This document shows positions 10,101-17,493 of a DNA stretch of 64,000 bases, one piece after another. Each line of letters begins with the position of its first letter. Positions within the stretch are counted from its first letter, which is position 1. This DNA is from Ignavibacteriota bacterium. Lineage in GTDB: Bacteria; Bacteroidota; Ignavibacteria; Ignavibacteriales; Melioribacteraceae. The DNA lies in NCBI GenBank assembly GCA_002698995.1, contig PAAX01000026.1, positions 434,001 through 498,000 of the forward strand, written 5' to 3'. Below the pieces are notes generated by a model. It saw only the letters and a program-made list of their open reading frames with translations. It searched no databases and was not told the origin of the DNA. Made by a program: the position numbers and the translations under genes.

Positions 10101-12597
10101 CAAGAGAAGTCCATTCTAAAGTTGGATTAATAGCAACTAAAGTCTGTTCATCGGTGGTTACAACTAATGTCTGTTTAATTGTTGAAAAACTCAAAGTATC
10201 TGAAAATAAGCTGGTATTAGAAGCTATGTTTTTAGCTCTGAGTCTCCAATAAAATGTTTGATTATCTTGAATTGTATTTGTCGGATCATCTAAAGTAAAT
10301 GTAGTTACGTTACCAAGATTTGTATTGGTATAAATATCTGTACCTGAGAAATCGCTGGCAGTATTTACTTCAATTTCATAATTATCAGCACCAGGAACAG
10401 CATCCCAAGTAAAAGTTGGATTTAATGGCTGATTTACAGCATTATCTGTCGGAGCTGTTAAGTTTGGAGTTGCCAAATGCGTTGTAAATGAACTTGCTGC
10501 AGATCTTGTATTCCTTGCCGTAACTCTCCAGTGATAAGTTGTGTTATTAGCTAATCCCGTTAATGCTTTAGAATTTGTAGTTTCAGTATAACTTGATGCA
10601 GTTCCAAAGTTGCTATCAGTATCAATTTCTAAAAAATATTCATTAGCACCGGTAACTGCCGGCCAAGTTAAAGTTGGATTGATAGAAATTGAATATGCTC
10701 CGTCACTTGGAGTGGTTAAAGTTTGCTGAATAGTAGTAAAACTAAAAGGACCTGCAGGAAGACCAACATTACCAGAGACGGAATTAACCGGGGTTAATTG
10801 CCAGTAATATGTCGTGTTATCTTCAAGCGGAATAATAGGATTATCCAATATGAATGATGCTACATTTCCTACGTTTGAGTTAAAATATTCTGTACCTAAA
10901 AAATCATTTTGACTATTTACTTCCAGAATATAGCCGTCAGCTCCCGATACTTGAGTCCAAGTAAAAGTTAAATTCAAATCTTGATTTATTGCATTATTAA
11001 TAGGAGAAGCAATAGGCGGAACAGCCAATTCAGTAGTAAAAGAAAATGTCTCTGAAGTATAAGTATTATTTCCTGCATCTTCAGAAGTCACTCTCCAAAA
11101 ATATTCAGTATTATTTGAAAGCGGAAATCCGGTATCTGTATTTAGTGACTGGTAGTTTGATGTATTTCCAGAATTAATATTGGAAACTATATTATTGAAT
11201 TGATCATCAGTTGCCACTTCAATTGTGTAAGTAACATTACCAGGAAAATCTAACCAGTCAAAATTAGGTAATACGGATTCTCCAATAAAATTATCTGTAG
11301 GTAAAGATAAAACCGGCACAATTGGATCATTATTAATTCTTGCTATAAACCAATCTTCTTGACTGTTAACACCAAATCCACTTACCAGCATTTTCCCATC
11401 ATTTTGAAGAGCCATGCTTCTAACAATTTGATAACTTCCATTCAAGTCAATTATTGAATGGCCATTAGTTCCAAAACTATTATCTAAGGAACCATCAATA
11501 TTGTATTTAACTGCTAAAACTCTATTATTTGCATAAGTTCCACCGGGATTAGAATAATTTCCTACACCAACAATTTTCTGATCAGCCATTACTTGAATAT
11601 CAAAGAGATTATTTTTAATTCCAGGCTGCTGAAAAATTACTCTTCCTGAATTGATAGGATCGCCAAAATTATTTGTCGCAAAGCCATTAGATGATAACTT
11701 TCTTAAAAAATAACCTTCTGCTCCTCCTCCTAAATCTAATCGACCAGCAGCAATAACTTCATCACCTGATATAACTTCCAAATCCTCAACAAAATCGTTT
11801 GCAAGATTATCTTCATCAATAAAGGAGAAACCTAAAACCATACCATAAGTATTATCAAGTGTCCCATCAGAATTTATTCGTGCGTATAATGAGCTCCCAT
11901 TTGTATCATAGCCGCCAATAATAAACTTACCTGTAGATAATTTTTTAGCAGCATTTAAGTATTGATCTCCAATACGTGAAATTATGCTTATTCCATTTGT
12001 ACCATATGAATTATCTAAATTGCCATTATCGTCAATCTTTGCAGAAAAAATGTCATAATCTACTCCACCAGCATTAGTTGCTCCAAAAACGAAAATATCA
12101 TTTCCATCAATTATAATGGACCTCACATATTCAGCTAAACCACCAGCTATGTCAACTTCAAGAACACCATCACCATTAAACGTCGGGTCTAAAGTACCAT
12201 CACTTAAAAAGCGAACAACAATAAAATTATCTCCTTCTCTAGAAGATTTACCTGCTGATATGAATTTATTACCTTGTTTAGCAAGAGTATAAACAATATA
12301 ACTCGCCCCAAACAATTGATATGCTTCAATTGTAAATGTAGGATCTAATGTCCCATCAGGTAAATATTTTACAAGTCCAAGTCTGTCAGTTAAACCAGCA
12401 TTTTTTCTATTTGCAGTCATAACAATGGAGCCATCATTTAATACAACTAATCCTCCATTATGAAACTCTCTTGTTCCAGAAGAATAATAATTAAAACCAT
12501 TTGGAGAATTGAATGTGTTATCAAGCGTTCCCTGCTGCCCCCAAACAGAAGAAAAAGCTAGAAGTAATCCTACTGCAAGTAGTTTTATTTTATTCAT
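7105..12597 (-). CDS. Giant secreted protein: delta-60 repeats, fibronectin-like domains, T9SS sorting domain
   Basis: About 1830 residues from the ATG at 12597, chosen because it has an SD (GAGGG) and opens a signal peptide ending near SSVWGQ; the frame is open further upstream without such signals. Residues about 20-440 hold repeated DGTLDxTF blocks, the delta-60 beta-propeller-like repeat. At least ten fibronectin-III-like units follow, each with a YYWRV/YFWRV signature, spaced about 100 residues. The last ~85 residues are a type IX secretion sorting domain (NYPNPFNP, then VKIYNMLGQEV, then a GxYIYRI end). The protein should cross the outer membrane by T9SS and be cell-attached or released; adhesion or polymer binding is only a guess. 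It has its own promoter and leader hairpin. Confidence 0.88.
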   Translation of the reverse strand: MNKIKLLAVGLLLAFSSVWGQQGTLDNTFNSPNGFNYYSSGTREFHNGGLVVLNDGSIVMTANRKNAGLTDRLGLVKYLPDGTLDPTFTIEAYQLFGASYIVYTLAKQGNKFISAGKSSREGDNFIVVRFLSDGTLDPTFNGDGVLEVDIAGGLAEYVRSIIIDGNDIFVFGATNAGGVDYDIFSAKIDDNGNLDNSYGTNGISIISRIGDQYLNAAKKLSTGKFIIGGYDTNGSSLYARINSDGTLDNTYGMVLGFSFIDEDNLANDFVEDLEVISGDEVIAAGRLDLGGGAEGYFLRKLSSNGFATNNFGDPINSGRVIFQQPGIKNNLFDIQVMADQKIVGVGNYSNPGGTYANNRVLAVKYNIDGSLDNSFGTNGHSIIDLNGSYQIVRSMALQNDGKMLVSGFGVNSQEDWFIARINNDPIVPVLSLPTDNFIGESVLPNFDWLDFPGNVTYTIEVATDDQFNNIVSNINSGNTSNYQSLNTDTGFPLSNNTEYFWRVTSEDAGNNTYTSETFSFTTELAVPPIASPINNAINQDLNLTFTWTQVSGADGYILEVNSQNDFLGTEYFNSNVGNVASFILDNPIIPLEDNTTYYWQLTPVNSVSGNVGLPAGPFSFTTIQQTLTTPSDGAYSISINPTLTWPAVTGANEYFLEIDTDSNFGTASSYTETTNSKALTGLANNTTYHWRVTARNTRSAASSFTTHLATPNLTAPTDNAVNQPLNPTFTWDAVPGADNYEIEVNTASDFSGTDIYTNTNLGNVTTFTLDDPTNTIQDNQTFYWRLRAKNIASNTSLFSDTLSFSTIKQTLVVTTDEQTLVAINPTLEWTSLGGADNYRLEVNTAANFSGTVIFDNTVAGTTQQIGPLVYNTRYYWRVTASNLRSDVWSFVTILDTPVLDAPADNAILNTFTPTFTWTMNPNISNVEHELLLNTTDGTASPADVNNTTVVNPGSLSIQPAAPLNPATKYFWSINSRVNDGTALNDGEEKQSTERAFYTPLEITWPILGLTGVAIEPTFEWTETNFEDYYELRISTQGGSQIAFDANVIFTDLNIPQDTDSIRYTWATEDDANPGTYPFPLNNSTKYYWQLKAHDNVSGVTLSSPIWHFTTFPHKTVFAWNPANGFESTTTNVTFTWSLNQGTGGLKFRLQVKASNTVPTDTDWLTAEYDTTETSLSRTLQLAGGTKYYWRVLVLNDDEEVVTHSSVFYFTTKGGAVTPYPSWPIGNPTVYTNAPTLYWYLMGASTDLTFDIEVDQDQSGIADYSATNINGLFHTVGVNLLPGTQYSWRVRSVYKRGTPDEEIASWSSWNSFTTNGTGTLVVPTPSYPTGGLLVYNTTIQPYWYLGASGAGLVYDVQLSTTSDFSAGVTNYTDVASYANATFNLSPGETYYWRVRSDNGTTTSAWSSTAVFTVFGGSTYSYVYANWPIGGVTVYSNTPTLSWYLDGSRANFSKYHVKWKAGSNSSDWSSDFDGQTDILDPNTTTYTFGTGLTYGETYYWGVAAVFNGTDYTDWAEGSFKVVGGASAGEPILSYPFDGTLIFGTDVTLSWYLNGSSAGIQGYEVVYSNSDVFAPAATNTVGPNGQTSSSVSISGLTVGATYYWKVRSWYGGSTYSNYSSTYSFVINSSTNSPLQPKIGGPTNNIIVNSANPTLSWVITSQPVNGLTYELEIADNAEMNDAVLVNEISTSFYESAESLEKDKNYFWRVRSKTEDGTYSYYSGIGKFKVGDNVTSVEELLIPDKFTVEQNYPNPFNPTTIIKFGLPEQTAVSVKIYNMLGQEVKTLLNDVRNAGTYNLQWNGDDNFGNKVASGAYIYRIVAGKDVATKKMILIK

Positions 12598-12651
12598 GTG
12601 CACCCTCATTTTATAAATAAAAACTAATCTCTCAATCAATTTGAGAAAAAC

Positions 12652-12671
12652 TTTTGGCTGGCAAGCCAAAA
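12652..12671. promoter_or_regulatory. Perfect inverted repeat in the leader of the giant T9SS gene
   Basis: TTTTGGCT at 12652-12659 and AGCCAAAA at 12664-12671 form an 8-bp perfect palindrome with a 4-base spacer. It overlaps the predicted -10 box and sits 55 bases before the start codon. It could be an operator, or an RNA hairpin in the leader (a GTTTTT tract follows on the minus strand). Which of the two cannot be told from sequence. Confidence 0.5.
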
Positions 12672-12696
12672 TATGACACATAGTCTTATTTGTCAA
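12668..12696 (-). promoter_or_regulatory. Predicted promoter of the giant T9SS gene
   Basis: On the minus strand, TTGACA (12691-12696) is followed after 17 bases by TATTTT (12668-12673). The same layout, TTGAC(A/T)-17-TATTTT, is found before rplU in this window. Transcription would start near 12661, giving a leader of roughly 65 bases. Confidence 0.5.
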
Positions 12697-12750
12697 GAAA
12701 AATATCGAAATTTGGAGTTTTTTTATTTGTGAAATGATTATAAAATGAAG

Positions 12751-12779
12751 ATAGGTGCACAGAAATTCTATGCACCTAT
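12751..12779 (-). terminator. Hairpin after pta, probable terminator
   Basis: ATAGGTGCA (12751-12759) pairs with TGCACCTAT (12771-12779), and AGAA/TTCT extend the stem across one mismatch. It begins 7 bases after the pta stop codon. The T tract on the minus strand is poor (CTTCATTTTA), so termination may be weak or factor-assisted. Confidence 0.5.
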
Positions 12780-12786
12780 AAAACTT

Positions 12787-13767
12787 TTAAGCCATTAAAG
12801 CGGCAATTGCTGCTGTGCTAACTATGTCATCAACACTGCATCCGCGGCTTAAATCAAAGAGTGGTTTTTTGAGTCCCTGTACAACCGGACCAACAGCTTC
12901 AGCTTTACCCATTCTTTGAGCAATTTTGTAACCTATATTTCCAGCTTGAAGATCAGGGAAGATCAATACATTTGCTCTTCCGGCAACATCACTTCCAGGA
13001 GCTTTTTTCTTTCCAATTGAATCAACAACTGCAGCATCAAACTGCAATTCACCGTCAACTTTTATATCCGGTCTTTTTTGTTTAACTATTTCTGTAGCTT
13101 CAAGTACTTTGTCAATTAATTCATGTTTAGCACTTCCCTTAGTTGAAAAAGAGAGCATTGCAACATAAGCTTCTTCACCGGTTAATTTTTGATGATTAAC
13201 TGCGGTAGAAATTGCAATATCTGCCAATTGATTCGCATCCGGATTTGGAACCACAGCACAATCTCCAAAACTGTATGTCTTTTCCGGGAAGATCATCAAG
13301 AAAAATGAAGAGACAATTGAAATACCTTCAGGCATACCAACACATTGAATTGCAGCTCTAAGAACATCTGCTGTTGAAGCAGTTGAGCCGGCAACAAATC
13401 CATCCGCCATTGATTCTTTAACAAGCATCGCACCAAAAAACAAATCTTGTTTCATTGTTTCTTTTGCTTGTTCAATAGTAACCCCTTTATGTTTTCTCAT
13501 ATTAAAAAAGATGTTGGTAAAGTCACTTAGTTTTTCCGATTTCTCAGGATCAATTATTCTAACACCGGTTAAATCAACTCCCAAGTTTTTTGCACTTACT
13601 CTAACTTTTTCTTCGTTCCCAATTGTAATTACTTGTGCAATTTTTTCTGCAGATAAAATACCGGCAGCCTTTATAACTCTATCGTCATGTGATTCCGGTA
13701 ATACAACGGTTCTCTTTTTTGCTGATGCTTTTTCTTTAATTGTTCTTATTAATTCTAATTCAGCCAT
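12787..13767 (-). CDS. pta: Phosphate acetyltransferase
   Basis: A 326-residue enzyme of the PTA_PTB family, the short single-domain form lacking the N-terminal regulatory part of E. coli Pta. It interconverts acetyl-CoA plus phosphate and acetyl phosphate plus CoA. Visible signatures are VVLPESHDDRV near the start, AGSTASTADVLRA in the middle and SDVAGRANVLIFPDLQAGN near the C-terminus. The ATG at 13767 is preferred over an upstream in-frame start because AAGGGA lies 7 bases before it. A TATATTTG box at 13795-13802 may be its -7 element. No acetate kinase gene is next to it in this window. Confidence 0.95.
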   Translation of the reverse strand: MAELELIRTIKEKASAKKRTVVLPESHDDRVIKAAGILSAEKIAQVITIGNEEKVRVSAKNLGVDLTGVRIIDPEKSEKLSDFTNIFFNMRKHKGVTIEQAKETMKQDLFFGAMLVKESMADGFVAGSTASTADVLRAAIQCVGMPEGISIVSSFFLMIFPEKTYSFGDCAVVPNPDANQLADIAISTAVNHQKLTGEEAYVAMLSFSTKGSAKHELIDKVLEATEIVKQKRPDIKVDGELQFDAAVVDSIGKKKAPGSDVAGRANVLIFPDLQAGNIGYKIAQRMGKAEAVGPVVQGLKKPLFDLSRGCSVDDIVSTAAIAALMA

Positions 13768-13981
13768 AATATTTCCCTTATTTATTACGAATAACAAATA
13801 TAATATAATTGCGAGACTCTTATCTCATATTTAATAAATTTAACATGATTTTAACTCACAAACTTTATTTAGATGATAAGTTTTGAGATGAATTTTGATA
13901 TTTTTGTGAATATTTGTTTCTACTTCAATGCTAAAATTGTAAATTAGAAGATCAATCATTTAATCAGAAATAGAGATTTAA

Positions 13982-15037
13982 TTGAGCGAAGAATTTATCA
14001 AAAAAGGAATTAAAGCTTTATCTTTTGCTGCTATTGCCGCTTTAATAATTTATTTCTCCGTTGTAGTGCTGGATATTCTGATTATGCTTGTAATCTCTAT
14101 TCTTATTGCATTCATCTTCGATCCGATTGTTTCTTTTTTTCAGAGAAAAGGAATCAAAAGGATATACTCAATTCTAGCTGTCTTCCTCCTTAGTGTTGTT
14201 GTTTTAAGTTTTGGATTTTCGGTTTTAGTCCCAAAAATAATTACTCAATTTAATGCTATCAGCAAAAATTTTACTGAAGAAAATGTTACTCTGTTTATAA
14301 CTAATACTTTAACCAGTTTGGAATCATTCTTCCCTTTTATTGATGTGCAGCAGACAACAAACAAATTTTCCACATATTTATCAGAAATGATTGTTGGTTC
14401 GGTTGATAATGTTAGTCAAATAGTTACAAGTTTATTCTCCATTCTTGCTATTATGGTTATAGTGCCTTTTATGACTTTCTTTATTCTTAAAGATAAAACT
14501 TCCATCATAAAAGGGATAATAAACATTATGCCTAACAAATATTTTGAAGTTTCATATTCTGTTTTGAAGAAGATGGCAAAACAGTTAGGTCGTTTTGTGA
14601 GAGGATGGATTTTAGATGCTTTTATTGTTGGTTTTCTTTCTGCAATTGGATTAACAATTTTAGGAATTGATAACTCTGTAACAATTGGATTTATTGCTGG
14701 GGTTGGACATTTAATCCCCTATTTTGGACCGGTTATCGGCGGACTGCCGGCAATTATAATTGCGATAATCCAGTTTGGCGATCTTTCTATGCTTCCCAGT
14801 ATAATTGTTATGTTTGTTATAGTATATACATTTGATAATGGTTTCATTCAACCGAATGTTTTTTCAAAATCTACCGATCTTCATCCGCTAATAATTATTC
14901 TTCTAATTCTTTTAGGAAGCAAGCTTTTGGGAATTTTAGGAATGCTGTTAGCCGTTCCCGTTGCAACCGTTGTAAAAACTGCAGCCAAAGAAATTTATTT
15001 CGGATATAAAAACTACAGAATAATCAAACAAGAATAG
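13982..15037 (+). CDS. AI-2E family transporter (PerM/YdiK-like membrane protein)
   Basis: A 351-residue integral membrane protein with paired hydrophobic helices at the N-terminus, a hydrophilic segment (about 90-140) and a C-terminal helical bundle. The family motif PYFGPVIGGLPA is near residue 255. Members include the AI-2 exporter TqsA, sodium/proton antiporters and PerM-like permeases, so the substrate cannot be assigned. Translation starts at a TTG codon (13982) with no strong SD. It is divergent from pta and stands alone. An AT-rich hairpin overlaps the stop codon. Confidence 0.88.
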   Translation: MSEEFIKKGIKALSFAAIAALIIYFSVVVLDILIMLVISILIAFIFDPIVSFFQRKGIKRIYSILAVFLLSVVVLSFGFSVLVPKIITQFNAISKNFTEENVTLFITNTLTSLESFFPFIDVQQTTNKFSTYLSEMIVGSVDNVSQIVTSLFSILAIMVIVPFMTFFILKDKTSIIKGIINIMPNKYFEVSYSVLKKMAKQLGRFVRGWILDAFIVGFLSAIGLTILGIDNSVTIGFIAGVGHLIPYFGPVIGGLPAIIIAIIQFGDLSMLPSIIVMFVIVYTFDNGFIQPNVFSKSTDLHPLIIILLILLGSKLLGILGMLLAVPVATVVKTAAKEIYFGYKNYRIIKQE

Positions 15038-15055
15038 TTTTATAACTATTTTTTT
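15033..15055 (+). terminator. AT-rich terminator overlapping the AI-2E transporter stop
   Basis: AATAGTT (15033-15039) pairs with AACTATT (15044-15050) around a 4-base loop and runs into seven T residues. The stop codon lies within the left arm. The stem is AT-rich and so may be leaky. Confidence 0.5.
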
Positions 15056-15131
15056 CTACTCAACTTTTAACAAGAATCTATCTTAATTCTTTAATAACTT
15101 TATTGTTATTCATTCAATAAAATTGCGGATT

Positions 15132-16529
15132 ATGGAAATTAAATTTATCGGAGCTGCCAAAACTGTAACCGGTTCAATGCATTTAGTTAAAACCGAGAAC
15201 GAAACTTTTCTTTTGGACTGCGGACTTTATCAAGGTAAAAGAAAAGAAGCTTTTGAAATAAACAGAACTTTCGATCAGTTTGATCCTAAAGAAATTGATT
15301 TTATTATTCTATCACATGCTCATATTGATCATGTAGGAAATCTTCCTACACTTGTAAAAAACGGTTTTAAAGGGAATGTTTATTCCACTTTTGCAACTAG
15401 AGATCTCGCTTCATTATTACTTAGAGATTCCGCTCACATTCAGGAAAAAGATGTTGAATTTGTTAACAAGAAAAGAAAGAAACAGGGTAAAAATCTTTTT
15501 GAACCTTTGTATGTTGAAAAAGATGCAAATGAAGCTTTGAAAAGATTTATAGCTGTTAATTATCATAACGAATTTGAAATAACGCCAAATATTAAAATTA
15601 CCTTTTTTGATGCCGGACATATTTTAGGCTCTGCTGCAACTTTTATAAGGATAAATGAAAGTGGTACAATTACTAATCTTGGATTTACCGGCGATTTAGG
15701 AAGAGACGGCTTACCAATCTTAAAAGATCCCGAGAAAATTCCGGATGTAGAATATCTAATCTGCGAAAGTACTTATGGCGGCAGACTTCATGAAAATTAC
15801 GGCGATGCTGAAGCAAGATTGGCAGAGATAATTAAACAAGCAATTGAAAAGAAATCTAAAATCATTGTTCCCGCTTTTAGTGTAGGAAGAACTCAAGAAG
15901 TTGTCTTTTCATTGAATAAAATATTTGATGAAAACCAAGCACCAAGAATTCCGATTTATGTTGATAGTCCTTTAAGTACAAATGCAACAAGCATATTCAG
16001 ACTACATGCCGAATGTTTTGATAATGAAACTGCCGATTTTCTTGTAAGAGATAAAGATCCGTTCGGATTCAGTAAGCTGAATTATATAACCGATGTTGAA
16101 GATTCCAAAGCACTGAATGAAAAAGACGGACCTATGATGATCATTTCAAGTTCAGGAATGTGCGAAGCCGGAAGGATTCTTCATCATTTAGCAAACAATA
16201 TAGAAAATCCCAACAACATAATATTAATGGTTGGTTATTCTGCAGTGCATACTTTAGGAAGAAAATTAATTGACGGAATTGATCCCGTAAAGATTTTTGG
16301 CGATGAATTTAAGGTTAATGCCGAAGTTATTAGATTAGATTTTTTTAGTGCCCATGCAGATTCTAATGAACTGACAAAATACTTAGATCAATTTGATAAA
16401 AGCAGAATGCGTAAAATTTTTCTTGTTCACGGAGAAGAAGAACAACAGGAACAATTCAAAATAAAATTAGAATCAATAGGTTTTAATGATGTTGCAATTC
16501 CTTCTAAAGGGGAAATTTATTCTCTTTAA
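15132..16529 (+). CDS. Metallo-beta-lactamase/beta-CASP RNA-processing-type nuclease
   Basis: About 465 residues from the ATG at 15132; a TTG three codons upstream is less likely because MEIKFIGAAKTVTGS is the usual family start. The zinc motif HAHIDH is at 62-67, a later DAGHILGSA holds another ligand, and the beta-CASP part shows DSPLS, SSSGMCEAGRILHHL and a C-terminal VHGE block. The family is the bacterial relative of CPSF73/Ysh1, acting on RNA, and is cytoplasmic. Whether this member is an endo- or exoribonuclease is not known. Its last 44 bases overlap the start of the next gene in another frame. Confidence 0.92.
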   Translation: MEIKFIGAAKTVTGSMHLVKTENETFLLDCGLYQGKRKEAFEINRTFDQFDPKEIDFIILSHAHIDHVGNLPTLVKNGFKGNVYSTFATRDLASLLLRDSAHIQEKDVEFVNKKRKKQGKNLFEPLYVEKDANEALKRFIAVNYHNEFEITPNIKITFFDAGHILGSAATFIRINESGTITNLGFTGDLGRDGLPILKDPEKIPDVEYLICESTYGGRLHENYGDAEARLAEIIKQAIEKKSKIIVPAFSVGRTQEVVFSLNKIFDENQAPRIPIYVDSPLSTNATSIFRLHAECFDNETADFLVRDKDPFGFSKLNYITDVEDSKALNEKDGPMMIISSSGMCEAGRILHHLANNIENPNNIILMVGYSAVHTLGRKLIDGIDPVKIFGDEFKVNAEVIRLDFFSAHADSNELTKYLDQFDKSRMRKIFLVHGEEEQQEQFKIKLESIGFNDVAIPSKGEIYSL

Positions 16530-17493
16530 CTTAGCTGTGTTGTTAATGTTCTCAAGTTGTAAAAGAGATGAACTGATTGTAGATCAAGATGCAAGCAGAC
16601 TTCCAGTATCTGACTTAAAAGTTGATTATGCTTTTGATATGCAGATTGGTCTTTCTTGGGGTGATGCTGATTACGACGGTACTTATTATGTTTACATGGC
16701 AAAAAATACTTCAGATATCGACTCAATGAAATTTTTCACTTGGTCATCTGAGAAGTTTGTAGATATTACTGTTAGTAGTTATGATACAGAGTACTTTTTT
16801 ACAGTAAGTAAATCGATGGAAAATACTATTTCAATTTTTTCAAATATAGTAAGTGCAAAACCTGTAAATATTTATAAACCCGGTTCTCCAATTTTTATTA
16901 ATTCACAATCATTTAATACTGATTCGATGGAAATTGTTCTTAGTTGGGAAAATAGAGATTCTGATATAAGCAATGCAGAAATATATAGAAACGAATCCGG
17001 TATATTTAACTATGAAACTGATTTATTAGCAGTTAATGATCATTATCCGTCGACATTCAATGATACAATAAATCTAAAAGTAAATACAACTTATTATTAC
17101 TCAATTATTCTTTATGATTTTGGCGGATTAAAAAGCCAGCCAAGTATTCCTTTTTCTAATTTTATAATGGATAAACCGGAAATTATTTTCCCGTTAGATA
17201 ATCAAGATATAAGTCCGAACGACACCATAATTTATAAAACGAATTCATCCTTAAGAAAACATTTTTTAAATATTATGTTGGAGAACAATGATACTCCAAA
17301 TGATGAACTTATAACAATTGAGCATTCGCCAAATTCAGCTAGTGAAATTGTAAAAGTACCAATAAAGGGATTAGGTTTATCTCTTAATAAAATATACAGA
17401 ATTGTACTTTTTGCCGGAAGAATGAATGGTTTACAAGGTGCAAATAATCATGACCAGTATTCCAATACACTTATTAACTTTAGGATAAAATGA
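16486..17493 (+). CDS. Predicted lipoprotein with fibronectin-like fold
   Basis: The 335-residue product has an N-terminal hydrophobic segment ending in the lipobox FSSC (Cys25), so it is probably anchored in a membrane. The rest looks like three beta-rich units (for example LKVDYAFDMQIGLSWGDADYDG and TDSMEIVLSWENRDSD), similar to fibronectin-III folds; no known family is recognised. The start lies inside the end of the nuclease gene (44-base overlap), with AGG six bases upstream; a shorter form after the AAAGGGG at 16505-16511 would need a rare ATT start. Its stop overlaps the next ATG (ATGA), so the two are translationally coupled and probably work together. Confidence 0.72.
   Translation: MMLQFLLKGKFILFNLAVLLMFSSCKRDELIVDQDASRLPVSDLKVDYAFDMQIGLSWGDADYDGTYYVYMAKNTSDIDSMKFFTWSSEKFVDITVSSYDTEYFFTVSKSMENTISIFSNIVSAKPVNIYKPGSPIFINSQSFNTDSMEIVLSWENRDSDISNAEIYRNESGIFNYETDLLAVNDHYPSTFNDTINLKVNTTYYYSIILYDFGGLKSQPSIPFSNFIMDKPEIIFPLDNQDISPNDTIIYKTNSSLRKHFLNIMLENNDTPNDELITIEHSPNSASEIVKVPIKGLGLSLNKIYRIVLFAGRMNGLQGANNHDQYSNTLINFRIK

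Noticed and set aside
7105-12597. Tandem DNA repeats in the giant gene
   Set aside because: The repeats are at protein level (YYWRV units); their DNA differs enough that a recent tandem duplication is not evident.
12598-12696. N-terminal extension of the giant T9SS protein from 12696
   Set aside because: The extension precedes the signal peptide and covers the predicted promoter; the ATG at 12597 has an SD and opens the signal peptide.
13855-13887. Hairpin in the pta/AI-2E divergent region (CTCACAAACTT with AAGTTTTGAG)
   Set aside because: The stem is imperfect and AT-rich, with no T tract or known regulator site; it may be chance.
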